18,658 nucleotides of DNA, taken from the NCBI GenBank assembly GCA_047618185.1, contig JBLHKZ010000095.1:1-18658 (forward strand), read 5' to 3'. Position 1 is the first letter of the stretch. Each line of letters opens with the position of its first letter. Positions 1 through 7,065 of the stretch are shown piece after piece. This DNA comes from JAYPEY01 sp047618185. Lineage in GTDB: Bacteria; Verrucomicrobiota; Verrucomicrobiia; Limisphaerales; JAYPEY01. The position numbers and the translations under genes were made by a program. Below the pieces are notes generated by a model that had not been told where the DNA came from, made no database searches, and was given only the letters and a program-made list of their open reading frames with translations.

Positions 1-1359
1 GGATCAAAGAGCATCACCAATCGCGCGTTGATCCTCGCCGCTCTCGCCGACGGCGAGGTCCGCCTCGAAGGCGCGCTGTGGAGCGAGGACACCCAGGCCA
101 TGGTCGAATGCCTCAGGCGGTTGGGCTTCGATGTCTCTGTGTATCCCGATCCGCTGGAGGCATCCAATCGACTTCTCGCGGTCAAAGGCCTGGGCGGCAA
201 GATTCCGATGGCCGGAACAGAAGCGTCTCCATTGGAGCTCTTCGTTGAAAACGCCGGCACCGCCGCCCGCTTCCTGAGCGCCTTCGTTTGCCTCGGCAAA
301 GGCGTTTATCGACTGAGCGGAATTGATCGCATGCACGAACGCCCGCAGGCCGCGCTCTTCGTCGCCCTGCGGGAACTCGGCTACCGAATCGAGTCCGACA
401 CGGACAAGCTGCCAGTCACGATTCACGGCAGCGGCCCCTTGCCGAACGAGTGCAATGTCAGCATCAACGAGAGCTCGCAATTTGCCTCGGCGCTCCTGCT
501 TTGCGCCCAACGTGGCGACTGGCGTGTGAAGATTAATGACCAAGTCGACCGCGGCGGCAATGATGCTTCGCCAGCTGAAAACTCGCCTTACGTCGCGATG
601 ACCCAAGAGCTGATCGGAGCTTTCCCGAAAAAGGGCGGGACGTTTCAGATCGAGCCCGACGCGTCGAGCGGAAGCTATTTCCAGGCGGCGACGTGGATCA
701 ATAACTGCCTCCCCGGCGCCGGCCTGGCCCAACTCGTCAAACCAGACACCCAGGCCAGCGCCGCCAATCAGCCTGGCGACAAGGCGCGTCAGATCATGAC
801 CGCGCATACGAGGGCCAAGGTTTCCATCGCCCGCTGGCCGACATCCTCCTGGCAGATCGACGCCCAATTTCAAAAATTCCGCCTCTACGGCCTGGCCAGC
901 GATATTCGTGAGATTTCACGTCAAACCGATCTGGGCGACAGCATCCTGACCGCGATGATTCTCGCGCCCTTCGCCAGTCATCCGGTGCGTTTCACCGATC
1001 TGGGCCGGCTCCGCGTCCAGGAATGCGAGCGCGTCGCCGCCATGCGGACCGAGCTGAGCAAATGCGGGGTCGAGGTTCTGGAGGACGGCGACACGCTCAC
1101 GATCTGTCCATCCGCTCAACGCCTGCACGGCGCCGAGATCGAGACCTACAACGATCACCGCATCGCGATGTGTTTCGCGACTCTGGGGTTGAAAGTTCCG
1201 GGAATCAAAATCAAGAATCCCGCGTGCGTGAAAAAGACCTTTCCCAATTTCTTTCAAAAACTGGCGGCGCCGCCGCCCGACGGCCTGGGCGTCGCAATCC
1301 ACGACGCAACGACCTCCGCAGCCCGTCCTCTGCCCGCCAAACAACTGTTCGCTGATTGA
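1..1359 (+). CDS. aroA: 3-phosphoshikimate 1-carboxyvinyltransferase (EPSP synthase), 5' end outside window
   Basis: Joins shikimate-3-phosphate and PEP to make EPSP in the cytoplasmic shikimate pathway. The reading frame is open from base 1 and begins with GSKSITNRALILAALADG, the N-terminal active-site motif, so the true start is upstream and only a short N-terminus is missing; the TTG at base 28 is not a start. Other family motifs are NAGTAARFL, RMHERPQAAL, SSQFASALLL, ASSGSYF, DLGDS (catalytic Asp), LRVQECER, YNDHRIAMCF and VKKTFPNFF. Two features are unusual: Gln stands where E. coli has Lys340 (RVKETDR), and about 35 extra residues lie between ASSGSYF and SSWQID (roughly bases 700-840). 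Both match my memory of verrucomicrobial AroA. It probably heads or belongs to the aroA-cmk-plsC operon; cmk starts 55 bases downstream. The family assignment is firm. Confidence 0.96.
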   Translation, partial: GSKSITNRALILAALADGEVRLEGALWSEDTQAMVECLRRLGFDVSVYPDPLEASNRLLAVKGLGGKIPMAGTEASPLELFVENAGTAARFLSAFVCLGKGVYRLSGIDRMHERPQAALFVALRELGYRIESDTDKLPVTIHGSGPLPNECNVSINESSQFASALLLCAQRGDWRVKINDQVDRGGNDASPAENSPYVAMTQELIGAFPKKGGTFQIEPDASSGSYFQAATWINNCLPGAGLAQLVKPDTQASAANQPGDKARQIMTAHTRAKVSIARWPTSSWQIDAQFQKFRLYGLASDIREISRQTDLGDSILTAMILAPFASHPVRFTDLGRLRVQECERVAAMRTELSKCGVEVLEDGDTLTICPSAQRLHGAEIETYNDHRIAMCFATLGLKVPGIKIKNPACVKKTFPNFFQKLAAPPPDGLGVAIHDATTSAARPLPAKQLFAD

Positions 1360-1370
1360 GCACGCGCCAA

Positions 1371-1405
1371 CATTCTCCACTCCGAACTCCGCATTCCGCA
1401 CTTAA
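1371..1405. repeat. Degenerate heptanucleotide tandem repeat between aroA and cmk
   Basis: Five consecutive 7-base units read CATTCTC, CACTCCG, AACTCCG, CATTCCG and CACTTAA. The three central units fit (A/C)A(C/T)TCCG and the outer two are decayed copies. The array fills most of the 55-base gap between the aroA stop and the cmk start. It resembles short tandem heptamer repeats found between genes in several bacterial phyla. Its function is unknown, and the units are seen directly in the sequence. Confidence 0.6.
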
Positions 1406-1414
1406 TCCATTCGT

Positions 1415-2071
1415 ATGCCCCCCATCGTCATCGCCATCGACGGCACTAGCGCCAGCGGCAAGAGCACCAACGCCAAACTCATCGCCAAAAAGCTGGGCTA
1501 TACCTACGTCGACACCGGCGCCATGTATCGGACGCTGGCCTGGCATTGCCTCCAGAAAAAAATCGATATCCACAACCCCAAATCGGTCGCTTCCGTTATC
1601 CGCCGTTGGAAGACCAACCTGCAAAACATCGGCAACCATGTGCGCCTCACGGTCGACGGCTACTACCCGGAAAAGGAAATTCGCACCGCCAAAACCAGCG
1701 CCGCCGTGCCGCACGTGGCCGCAGTGCCGCAAGTTCGCAAGTGGATGAAGAACAAGCAGCGCGACTGCATTCAGTTTGGCGATCTCGTGATGGAGGGCCG
1801 GGACATCGGCAGCAATGTCTTCCCGGCAACGGATTATAAATTCTATCTCGACGCCTCACTCGCCGAACGCAGCCGACGCCGCGAGGCCGACGGCGTGGAG
1901 GAAGATCTCGCGGCGCGCGATCAACGCGACAGCCAACGCGCGGCGGCGCCCCTGATGATCCCCCTGGGCGCGCACATCATCAATAATTCCGGCCAGACCC
2001 CGGACGAAACCAGCCAGTCGATCATCGACGAGGTGGAGCGAATCCGAGCCGCCATCCGGAGCCCCAGATGA
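1415..2071 (+). CDS. cmk: Cytidylate kinase
   Basis: Phosphorylates CMP and dCMP with ATP in the cytoplasm. The 218-residue length is normal for the family. The P-loop GTSASGKST is at residues 10-18, followed by the CMP-binding segment YVDTGAMYR at 31-39, GRDIG at 128-132, and the lid/Arg region RDQRDSQRAAAPL at 168-180. The ATG at 1415 puts the P-loop close to the N-terminus as expected; no Shine-Dalgarno is visible (a TAATCC hexamer lies 6 bases upstream). It follows aroA by 55 bases and overlaps plsC by 4 bases (ATGA), so co-transcription and translational coupling are likely. The aroA-cmk and cmk-plsC pairings are common in bacteria. Confidence 0.95.
   Translation: MPPIVIAIDGTSASGKSTNAKLIAKKLGYTYVDTGAMYRTLAWHCLQKKIDIHNPKSVASVIRRWKTNLQNIGNHVRLTVDGYYPEKEIRTAKTSAAVPHVAAVPQVRKWMKNKQRDCIQFGDLVMEGRDIGSNVFPATDYKFYLDASLAERSRRREADGVEEDLAARDQRDSQRAAAPLMIPLGAHIINNSGQTPDETSQSIIDEVERIRAAIRSPR
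2058..2061 (+). promoter_or_regulatory. Shine-Dalgarno GGAG of plsC
   Basis: GGAG lies 6 bases before the plsC ATG, inside the 3' end of cmk. It is one of few clear Shine-Dalgarno sequences in the window and supports the ATG at 2068 as the start in the ATGA overlap. Confidence 0.6.
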
Positions 2072-2733
2072 AACTGGTCTACCGTCTCGGCTGGCTCTCG
2101 TTCCGGTTCTTCTACTGGTTCTTTTTCCGTTGGACCATTTACCACCATGAGCGCGTCCCATTGGAAGGTCCGGTCATCCTCGCCTCCAACCACGCCAGCT
2201 TTCTGGACCCCCCGCTCGTGGGCACGCCGATCAATCGCGAAATTAACTACCTCGCCCGCGAATCGCTCTTCAACATCCCGGGTGTCGGCTGGCTGATCCG
2301 CCAATGGAATTCCGTGCCGGTCGATCGCGACGGCGGCGGCGGACGCGGACTCAAGGCCATCCTGAATCGGCTCAAAAAGGGCGGCGCCATCATCCTGTTT
2401 CCCGAAGGCACGCGGACCCCGACCGGCGAACTGCTCCCCGCGCGCTCGGGCATCGGCCTGACCGTGATCAAGTCGAATGCGCCCGTCGTTCCGGCCCGCA
2501 TCTTCGGCAGCTACGAAGCCTTCAATCGCCACATGAAGATTCCCCGATTCTTCATCCGCAAAGTCGCGGTTAAGTATGGGGAGCCAATGTATTTCGAGAA
2601 GGAGCGGGCCGAAGCGAAGACCTGTTCGAAGGACCGGTCGAAGGAAATTTATCAGGAAGTCGCCGACGAATTGATGCGACAGATTGCCAGCCTCGAGCCC
2701 TGCTTCGATCGCACGACCTTTGCGGGCAGTTAG
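2068..2733 (+). CDS. plsC: 1-acyl-sn-glycerol-3-phosphate acyltransferase (PlsC/LPLAT family)
   Basis: Transfers an acyl chain to lysophosphatidic acid at the inner face of the cytoplasmic membrane. The 221-residue protein has an aromatic membrane-embedding helix (about residues 8-22, rich in F, W and Y), the catalytic NHxxxxD motif NHASFLD with H42 and D47, the substrate-binding FPEGTR at 111-116, and the APVVPA segment near 144-149. It overlaps cmk by 4 bases and has a GGAG Shine-Dalgarno. Its stop codon overlaps the stop of the convergent lspA. Another lyso-lipid acceptor cannot be excluded from sequence alone. Confidence 0.93.
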   Translation: MKLVYRLGWLSFRFFYWFFFRWTIYHHERVPLEGPVILASNHASFLDPPLVGTPINREINYLARESLFNIPGVGWLIRQWNSVPVDRDGGGGRGLKAILNRLKKGGAIILFPEGTRTPTGELLPARSGIGLTVIKSNAPVVPARIFGSYEAFNRHMKIPRFFIRKVAVKYGEPMYFEKERAEAKTCSKDRSKEIYQEVADELMRQIASLEPCFDRTTFAGS

Positions 2734-3299
2734 TCTGCGGCGGCTGGCTTCGGGTTGGGAGACGCGCCATCTTTCTTCGCCTCTTCGCCGGCCTTCTTGC
2801 CATCGTCGCCCTCATCCTCCTGTCGCCAAGACAAAATAAACAGCAGAGCCACCCCAATACATATGGCGCTGTCGGCGATATTAAAGGCCGGAAATCCCGC
2901 CTCATTTCCGTCGCGCTTGATGACGTGGAAATAGAGAAAATCGATCACATGCCCGCGACTGGGCAGAAGTCGATCAACGAGATTCCCCGCGATGCCGCCA
3001 AACATCAGGCCCAGCGCGATTTGCCCCAGCCTCGTATGCGCGTCGAAGTGGTGACGAAAGATGAACAGGGCGCCCAGCGCGACCAGCGACACAATCGCCA
3101 GCATGGCGCTGCTGTCGCGAAACATGCTCCACGCGGCGCCCGTGTTGGTCCAGTGCACCAGCTTGAAGAATCCGGGGATCACCGTCCGCTCCTCCGCGTG
3201 CCCCATATAACAAAGCACGAGCCATTTCGTGGCTTGATCCAGAGCAAGTATCACGGCCGCGATTAGAGCCATGCGCTGATTGCCTGACATTCCTTTCAT
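2730..3299 (-). CDS. lspA: Lipoprotein signal peptidase (signal peptidase II)
   Basis: Inner-membrane aspartyl protease that removes signal peptides from diacylated prolipoproteins. Four hydrophobic segments are visible, with DQATK at residues 21-25, GNLVDR at 105-110, VIDF with D120, and FNIAD with D143; D120 and D143 are the likely catalytic pair. At 189 residues it is longer than the usual 160-170 because of a hydrophilic, Lys/Glu/Pro-rich tail after about residue 160, presumably cytosolic. Two ATGs three codons apart (M1 and M4) are both possible starts; neither has a well-spaced Shine-Dalgarno. It lies 107 bases downstream of the YeeZ-like gene on the same strand, and its stop overlaps the plsC stop convergently by 4 bases. 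Confidence 0.95.
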   Translation of the reverse strand: MKGMSGNQRMALIAAVILALDQATKWLVLCYMGHAEERTVIPGFFKLVHWTNTGAAWSMFRDSSAMLAIVSLVALGALFIFRHHFDAHTRLGQIALGLMFGGIAGNLVDRLLPSRGHVIDFLYFHVIKRDGNEAGFPAFNIADSAICIGVALLFILSWRQEDEGDDGKKAGEEAKKDGASPNPKPAAAD

Positions 3300-3406
3300 T
3301 CCAACGAGTTCGTGACGGGACAGTTATGGCGATTCCAGCGTGTCATTCGGAGCCCGATTTAAGGGGGAAAACCCGGAAACACAATTTCTTTCGAACCCCG
3401 CGGGAA

Positions 3407-4324
3407 TCACGCCGACTCATCCCGCCTGTCCGATTCCAGAGCGCCCTCCCGCCGCAACCGCTCGATCTCGGCCGTGTAGCCCGCCCGAAAATCAGGAAAC
3501 TTGAGCGCCACACCGAGCTCGCTTTTCAGCTTCTTATTCGACACTCGCTTATTCGTGACGCCCCGCTTGCGTCGCTTCAGCTCCTCCTCGGATGCGACCG
3601 GCGGCAGTTCCCTGCCCAAGGTTTCCGCGAGCCAGCCAAAGAAATTCCCCTGCCCAACCGGTTCGTCATCCGCCGCATTGTAGATCTCACCGGGACGCCC
3701 CTCTCTCAACGCGCCAATAATCGCATTCACCAGGTCGGTCAGATGAATCATGTTGATCAGCCGTTCGGGATCAGCCGCCATCCGCGCTTCGCCCTTTAGA
3801 AATTTCAGAAAAAGATGCCCCCGGCCTGGCCCGTAAATGCCGGCGACGCGGAGTGTCACCGCTGGAAACGACCGCTCCCTGGCCGCGGCAATCAAAACAT
3901 TCTCCGTTTCGACAAGAATCTTGCCCGTCTCGGTCACGGGCTCCGCGGCGTGACTTTCCTCGACCACGGATCCATCGATCTGGCCATAAACGCTCGTGCT
4001 GCTCGTATAGACGTATTTCATCGGCGGCGAGGCGGAAAGCCAATCGACGATCTTGCGCGCGCCTTCAAGATAAACCTCCCGATACACCTCGGCGCCGCCA
4101 CGATTCGAAGACGCCAGATTGACGACCCAATCGAATGGGCCCGGCAGACGAGACAGCACATCCGGGTCGGTTAGATCGCCCGCCAACGGCGCGATGCCCG
4201 CCTCGACCAGCTCCGCGCTCGCCTCGGCGGTTCGCCGCAGTCCGAAAACCTCATGCCCCTGCCGGACCAGCTCCGCGCCCAACGGAACGCCGACATAGCC
4301 GCAGCCAATAATCAAAACTCGCAC
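3407..4324 (-). CDS. YeeZ-like atypical short-chain dehydrogenase/NAD(P)-binding protein
   Basis: A 305-residue Rossmann-fold protein of the extended/atypical SDR class. The dinucleotide-binding motif GCGYVG is at residues 7-12, TSSTSVYG at 107-114, PVTETGK at 129-135, and YGPGRG at 164-169. In ordinary SDRs the catalytic YxxxK would lie at 131-135; here Thr131 replaces Tyr, and the order TSSTSVYG...PVTxxG(K/R) closely resembles E. coli YeeZ. Dehydrogenase activity is therefore doubtful, and the substrate is unknown. The start is GTG (a stop codon lies 13 codons upstream in frame), placing the first beta strand at the N-terminus. It is divergent from the 84-residue gene across 111 bases and probably co-transcribed with lspA. 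Confidence 0.85.
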   Translation of the reverse strand: MRVLIIGCGYVGVPLGAELVRQGHEVFGLRRTAEASAELVEAGIAPLAGDLTDPDVLSRLPGPFDWVVNLASSNRGGAEVYREVYLEGARKIVDWLSASPPMKYVYTSSTSVYGQIDGSVVEESHAAEPVTETGKILVETENVLIAAARERSFPAVTLRVAGIYGPGRGHLFLKFLKGEARMAADPERLINMIHLTDLVNAIIGALREGRPGEIYNAADDEPVGQGNFFGWLAETLGRELPPVASEEELKRRKRGVTNKRVSNKKLKSELGVALKFPDFRAGYTAEIERLRREGALESDRRDESA

Positions 4325-4391
4325 ACCGCGAAAGATGCCAAATGTCGCCCCGCCTGTCCGTCAAATAAGTTTTATACGTCATCTGCGACCC

Positions 4392-4402
4392 ATAGGACCT
4401 AT
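4392..4402. promoter_or_regulatory. Perfect 11-base palindrome in divergent promoter region
   Basis: ATAGG-A-CCTAT is a perfect inverted repeat around a single central base, in the 111-base divergent region between the YeeZ-like gene and the 84-residue gene. It overlaps the candidate TATACA -35 element. An operator role is only a guess. Confidence 0.25.
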
Positions 4403-4428
4403 ACATCCCCCGGCCCAGCGCCTAAACT
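4400..4428 (+). promoter_or_regulatory. Candidate promoter for the 84-residue gene and mnmE
   Basis: TATACA at 4400-4405 (4 of 6 to TTGACA), a 17-base spacer, then TAAACT at 4423-4428 (4 of 6 to TATAAT). The predicted start of transcription falls at or next to the ATG at 4436, giving a nearly leaderless mRNA, which fits the absence of a Shine-Dalgarno. Found by eye. Confidence 0.3.
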
Positions 4429-4435
4429 CCCCGCC

Positions 4436-4690
4436 ATGACCGACACCGAACAAACCATCCTCGACGGCCTGCTAGAGCTGGAAGAAAAGATCGCCAGCAT
4501 GGCGACCGCCGACCCCAAGCCTAACCTGCTGCCCTTGTTCGACCGGCTCGACAATCTCACGCGCGAACTCCCCAAGGACGCCAATTCGGACCTGCTTCAC
4601 TACCTCCACAAAAAGAGCTACCAGAAGGCCCGGCTCTTTCTCCAAGGCCGCGAGGCGGAAAACCAGGCGGGCAATTGCGGGCATGTTTGA
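4436..4690 (+). CDS. Small protein of unknown function overlapping mnmE
   Basis: An 84-residue soluble protein with no signal peptide or membrane segment. I do not recognise a family. The N-terminal third is acidic and predicted helical (residues 1-25, LLELEEKIA), the middle has LLPLFDRLDNL, and the C-terminal third is basic (LLHYLHKKSYQKARLFLQG) and ends in NCGHV with a Cys and a His. The ATG at 4436 is chosen because it follows a plausible -10 element by 7 bases and opens the ordered part; the frame is open further upstream but that sequence runs into the divergent gene and reads poorly. Its stop overlaps the mnmE start by 8 bases, so the two are almost certainly co-translated. Confidence 0.75.
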   Translation: MTDTEQTILDGLLELEEKIASMATADPKPNLLPLFDRLDNLTRELPKDANSDLLHYLHKKSYQKARLFLQGREAENQAGNCGHV

Positions 4691-6053
4691 CGACACCATC
4701 GCGGCCATCGCCACGCCGCTGGGCGAAGCCGGCCTCGCGGTCATCCGAATTTCCGGCCCGAAGGCGCTGAAGGTCGCCGACGGCTGCTTCAAACCCGGGG
4801 GCGCCAAGATCCCCAAACCCAGCGCCGCCGATTCCCACACCATCCTCTACGGACACATCGTCCGAGCCGACAAAGTCATCGATGAGGTGATGGTTTCCGT
4901 CCTGCGCGCGCCCCGGACGTTCACCCGCGAGGACACCGTCGAGATCTCCTGCCACGGCGGGCTACTCGTCGTTAAGAGCGTTCTAGAAACCGTGGTCGCC
5001 GCCGGCGCGCGCCTCGCGGATCCGGGCGAGTTCACCCGGCGAGCTTTTCTCAATGGCCGCATCGATCTCACCCAAGCCGAAGCCGTCGCCGACCTGATCC
5101 ATTCCCGGACCGAACTCGCCCTCGCCGCCGCCAACGAACAACTCGCCGGCAAGCTTTCCCAGCGCATCAACCAACTCCGCGACGATCTCATGCGCGTCCT
5201 CGCGCATGTCGAAGCCCACATCGATTTTCCGGACGAGGACATCGCGCCCGACACTCGCGACTCGCTCCTCCAAAAACTCCAGGACGGCGTCGCCTTCATC
5301 GACGAATTACTCCGCACGGCGGGCGAAGGCCAGATCCTCCGCCGCGGGATTCGCGCCGCGATCGTGGGCCGGCCCAACGTCGGAAAGTCCAGCCTCCTCA
5401 ACCAGCTGCTCGGCCACGACCGCGCCATCGTCTCCCACACCCCCGGCACGACCCGCGACACCATCGAGGAAACCGCCAACATTCGCGGCATCCCCGTCGT
5501 GTTCATCGACACCGCCGGCCTGCGCGCGACCTCCGACGACGTCGAACGCGAGGGCATCCGTCGCAGTCGGGAATCCCTGGAAAAAGCCGACCTCATCCTC
5601 CACGTCCTCGATGTCTCCGAACCGCTGACCGAAGAGGATCAAACTTATCTGGAGGAATTCTCATCCAAGAAACGAGCGCTCGTCGCCAACAAGTCGGACT
5701 TGAATGCCGTCCTCAAATTGCCCGACTCCATCAACGAGCCCATTACCCCGACCTGCTGCGTCACCGGCGACGGAGCCGAGGCGTTGAAGGACCGCATCGA
5801 GGAACTCGTCTGGTCCGGCGAGATCCGCGCCGACATGCTTCAGGTCGCCATCAACACCCGGCATCAGGACGCCCTGCGCCGCGCGCGTGAGGGCGCGACC
5901 CAAGCCAGCGAAGGCCTCGGCCAGGATCTCAGCCTGGAACTCATCGCCCTCGATCTGCGCATCGCGGTCGCCGCCGTGGGCGAAGTCGTCGGCAAGACGA
6001 CCACCGACGATCTGCTCGATTCCATCTTCTCCCAATTCTGCCTCGGGAAATAG
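4683..6053 (+). CDS. mnmE: tRNA modification GTPase MnmE (TrmE)
   Basis: With MnmG it installs the carboxymethylaminomethyl group on U34 of certain tRNAs, using a folate one-carbon donor. The 456 residues match the family. The N-terminal folate-binding domain begins DTIAAIATPLGEAGLAVIR. The GTPase domain carries G1 GRPNVGKSS at 229-237, TTRD at 256-259, G3 DTAGL at 276-280 and G4 NKSD at 336-339. The protein ends in the catalytic FCLGK, with Cys453. The start overlaps the preceding 84-residue gene by 8 bases. MnmG is not in the window. Nothing appears broken. Confidence 0.97.
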   Translation: MFDDTIAAIATPLGEAGLAVIRISGPKALKVADGCFKPGGAKIPKPSAADSHTILYGHIVRADKVIDEVMVSVLRAPRTFTREDTVEISCHGGLLVVKSVLETVVAAGARLADPGEFTRRAFLNGRIDLTQAEAVADLIHSRTELALAAANEQLAGKLSQRINQLRDDLMRVLAHVEAHIDFPDEDIAPDTRDSLLQKLQDGVAFIDELLRTAGEGQILRRGIRAAIVGRPNVGKSSLLNQLLGHDRAIVSHTPGTTRDTIEETANIRGIPVVFIDTAGLRATSDDVEREGIRRSRESLEKADLILHVLDVSEPLTEEDQTYLEEFSSKKRALVANKSDLNAVLKLPDSINEPITPTCCVTGDGAEALKDRIEELVWSGEIRADMLQVAINTRHQDALRRAREGATQASEGLGQDLSLELIALDLRIAVAAVGEVVGKTTTDDLLDSIFSQFCLGK

Positions 6054-6216
6054 CAGGTTCGCCGAAAAACCGGACGCGATTCCATTCAAACCGGAGTTGC
6101 CTTGCCCACCTCGACCCATTATTGTCCTCCCCCTCGATTTACAGACAAGGCCGCTCGGCGAACGGCGCAACGGGTTCTCAGCCACGCCAGAACGACAGCC
6201 ATCCAAAAGAATTGCC

Positions 6217-7053
6217 ATGCCCGAACAATTGACGGACAGCGAAAAAGCGCAATTAGCTCAGACGATTGAGATGTTCGAGGTGATCACTCAGTCGCAGCCG
6301 ACTGATTATCAGTCGCTCGAAATTCTCAAAGAGGCCTACTCCAAGCTTGAGCGCGACGACGCCGTCATGGAGACGGCCAAAAAGATCGCCAGCGCCCACC
6401 AGCTCATGGGCCAATTTTCGTCGGCCATTCTCGAATGGGAAAGCATCGCCACCAAGTATCCCGACGATCCCGACGCCGCCAAGGCGCTCGAGGAGATCGA
6501 AAAGGGAATGCTGCCCGCCGATGACGACGGACAGGAGGAGATCGCCACCTCCATCGTGTATTCGGCGCCCACATCCGACGCCGGTTCGACCGAAAAACCC
6601 ACCGGACTCGACGAAGGGAAGAACTCCCTGAAGCGAATCTTCGTCGACGGCGGCATTATTCAGGAAGGCGATTTCAACGATTGCTGGCCCGATCCCGATT
6701 CTTATCCGCCCGGCCAGGTCGTGCCGCCTCTCGTGCAGTTGCTCGCCGATCGCGGACTTCTGGAGGTGGAAGCCGCCCTCAAACTTATCGCCGAGAAAAC
6801 CAAACTCGGCTACATGCCCCTGCTCAGATACGACGTCGACGTCGAACTCTCCAAGACCTTCGACCGAGACACCTGCAAGCGCTGGTGCGTGCTGCCCATC
6901 GACAAGATGAGCAAATCAATTCTCGTCGCCACCGCCAACCCCTTCAATCAACAGGCCGCCGCGGAACTGAAACACGGCAAAAAAACACGCCTGCTCTATT
7001 ACCTCGCCCCGCCCGAGGAACTGGTGAAAGTCATCGGAGGCGTTTTCCACTAA
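6217..7053 (+). CDS. TPR plus GspE-N-terminal-like domain protein without ATPase
   Basis: A 278-residue soluble protein. Residues about 10-90 read as helical TPR-like repeats (including YSKLERDDAVMETAKKIA and QLMGQFSSAILEWESIA). An acidic linker follows, then residues about 130-278 resemble the N-terminal domain of GspE/PilB: two helical segments (NSLKRIFVDGGI, VVPPLVQLLADRGLLEVEAA), then CKRWCVLPIDKMSKSILVATANPFN, which parallels CKNHKVIPVSRLDDLLFLAMADPLN in the next gene. There is no Walker A motif. The ATG at 6217 is chosen because upstream codons lie in the spacer and inside mnmE in another frame. It is 12 bases from the ATPase gene, so it is probably a partner or regulator of that ATPase. 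Confidence 0.8.
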   Translation: MPEQLTDSEKAQLAQTIEMFEVITQSQPTDYQSLEILKEAYSKLERDDAVMETAKKIASAHQLMGQFSSAILEWESIATKYPDDPDAAKALEEIEKGMLPADDDGQEEIATSIVYSAPTSDAGSTEKPTGLDEGKNSLKRIFVDGGIIQEGDFNDCWPDPDSYPPGQVVPPLVQLLADRGLLEVEAALKLIAEKTKLGYMPLLRYDVDVELSKTFDRDTCKRWCVLPIDKMSKSILVATANPFNQQAAAELKHGKKTRLLYYLAPPEELVKVIGGVFH

Positions 7054-7065
7054 CCCGCTGAAGCT

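Noticed and set aside
4..873. Long minus-strand ORF antisense to aroA
   Set aside because: It mirrors the codon structure of a clear EPSP synthase on the other strand; such shadow ORFs are expected at high GC and its translation shows no family motif.
4847..5596. 249-codon minus-strand ORF antisense to mnmE
   Set aside because: The Ser/Arg-rich translation is the usual artefact opposite a GC-rich gene; mnmE is unmistakable on the plus strand.
6057..6163. Inverted repeat GTTCGCCG / CGGCGAAC flanking the mnmE downstream spacer
   Set aside because: Arms of only 8 bases about 90 bases apart; expected by chance at this base composition, with no target duplication or enclosed ORF to suggest a mobile element.
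5887..6216. Upstream in-frame extension of the TPR/GspE-N protein into mnmE
   Set aside because: The extension overlaps the mnmE C-terminus in another frame and reads as low-complexity Pro/Ser/Ala; the ATG at 6217 opens the ordered protein.
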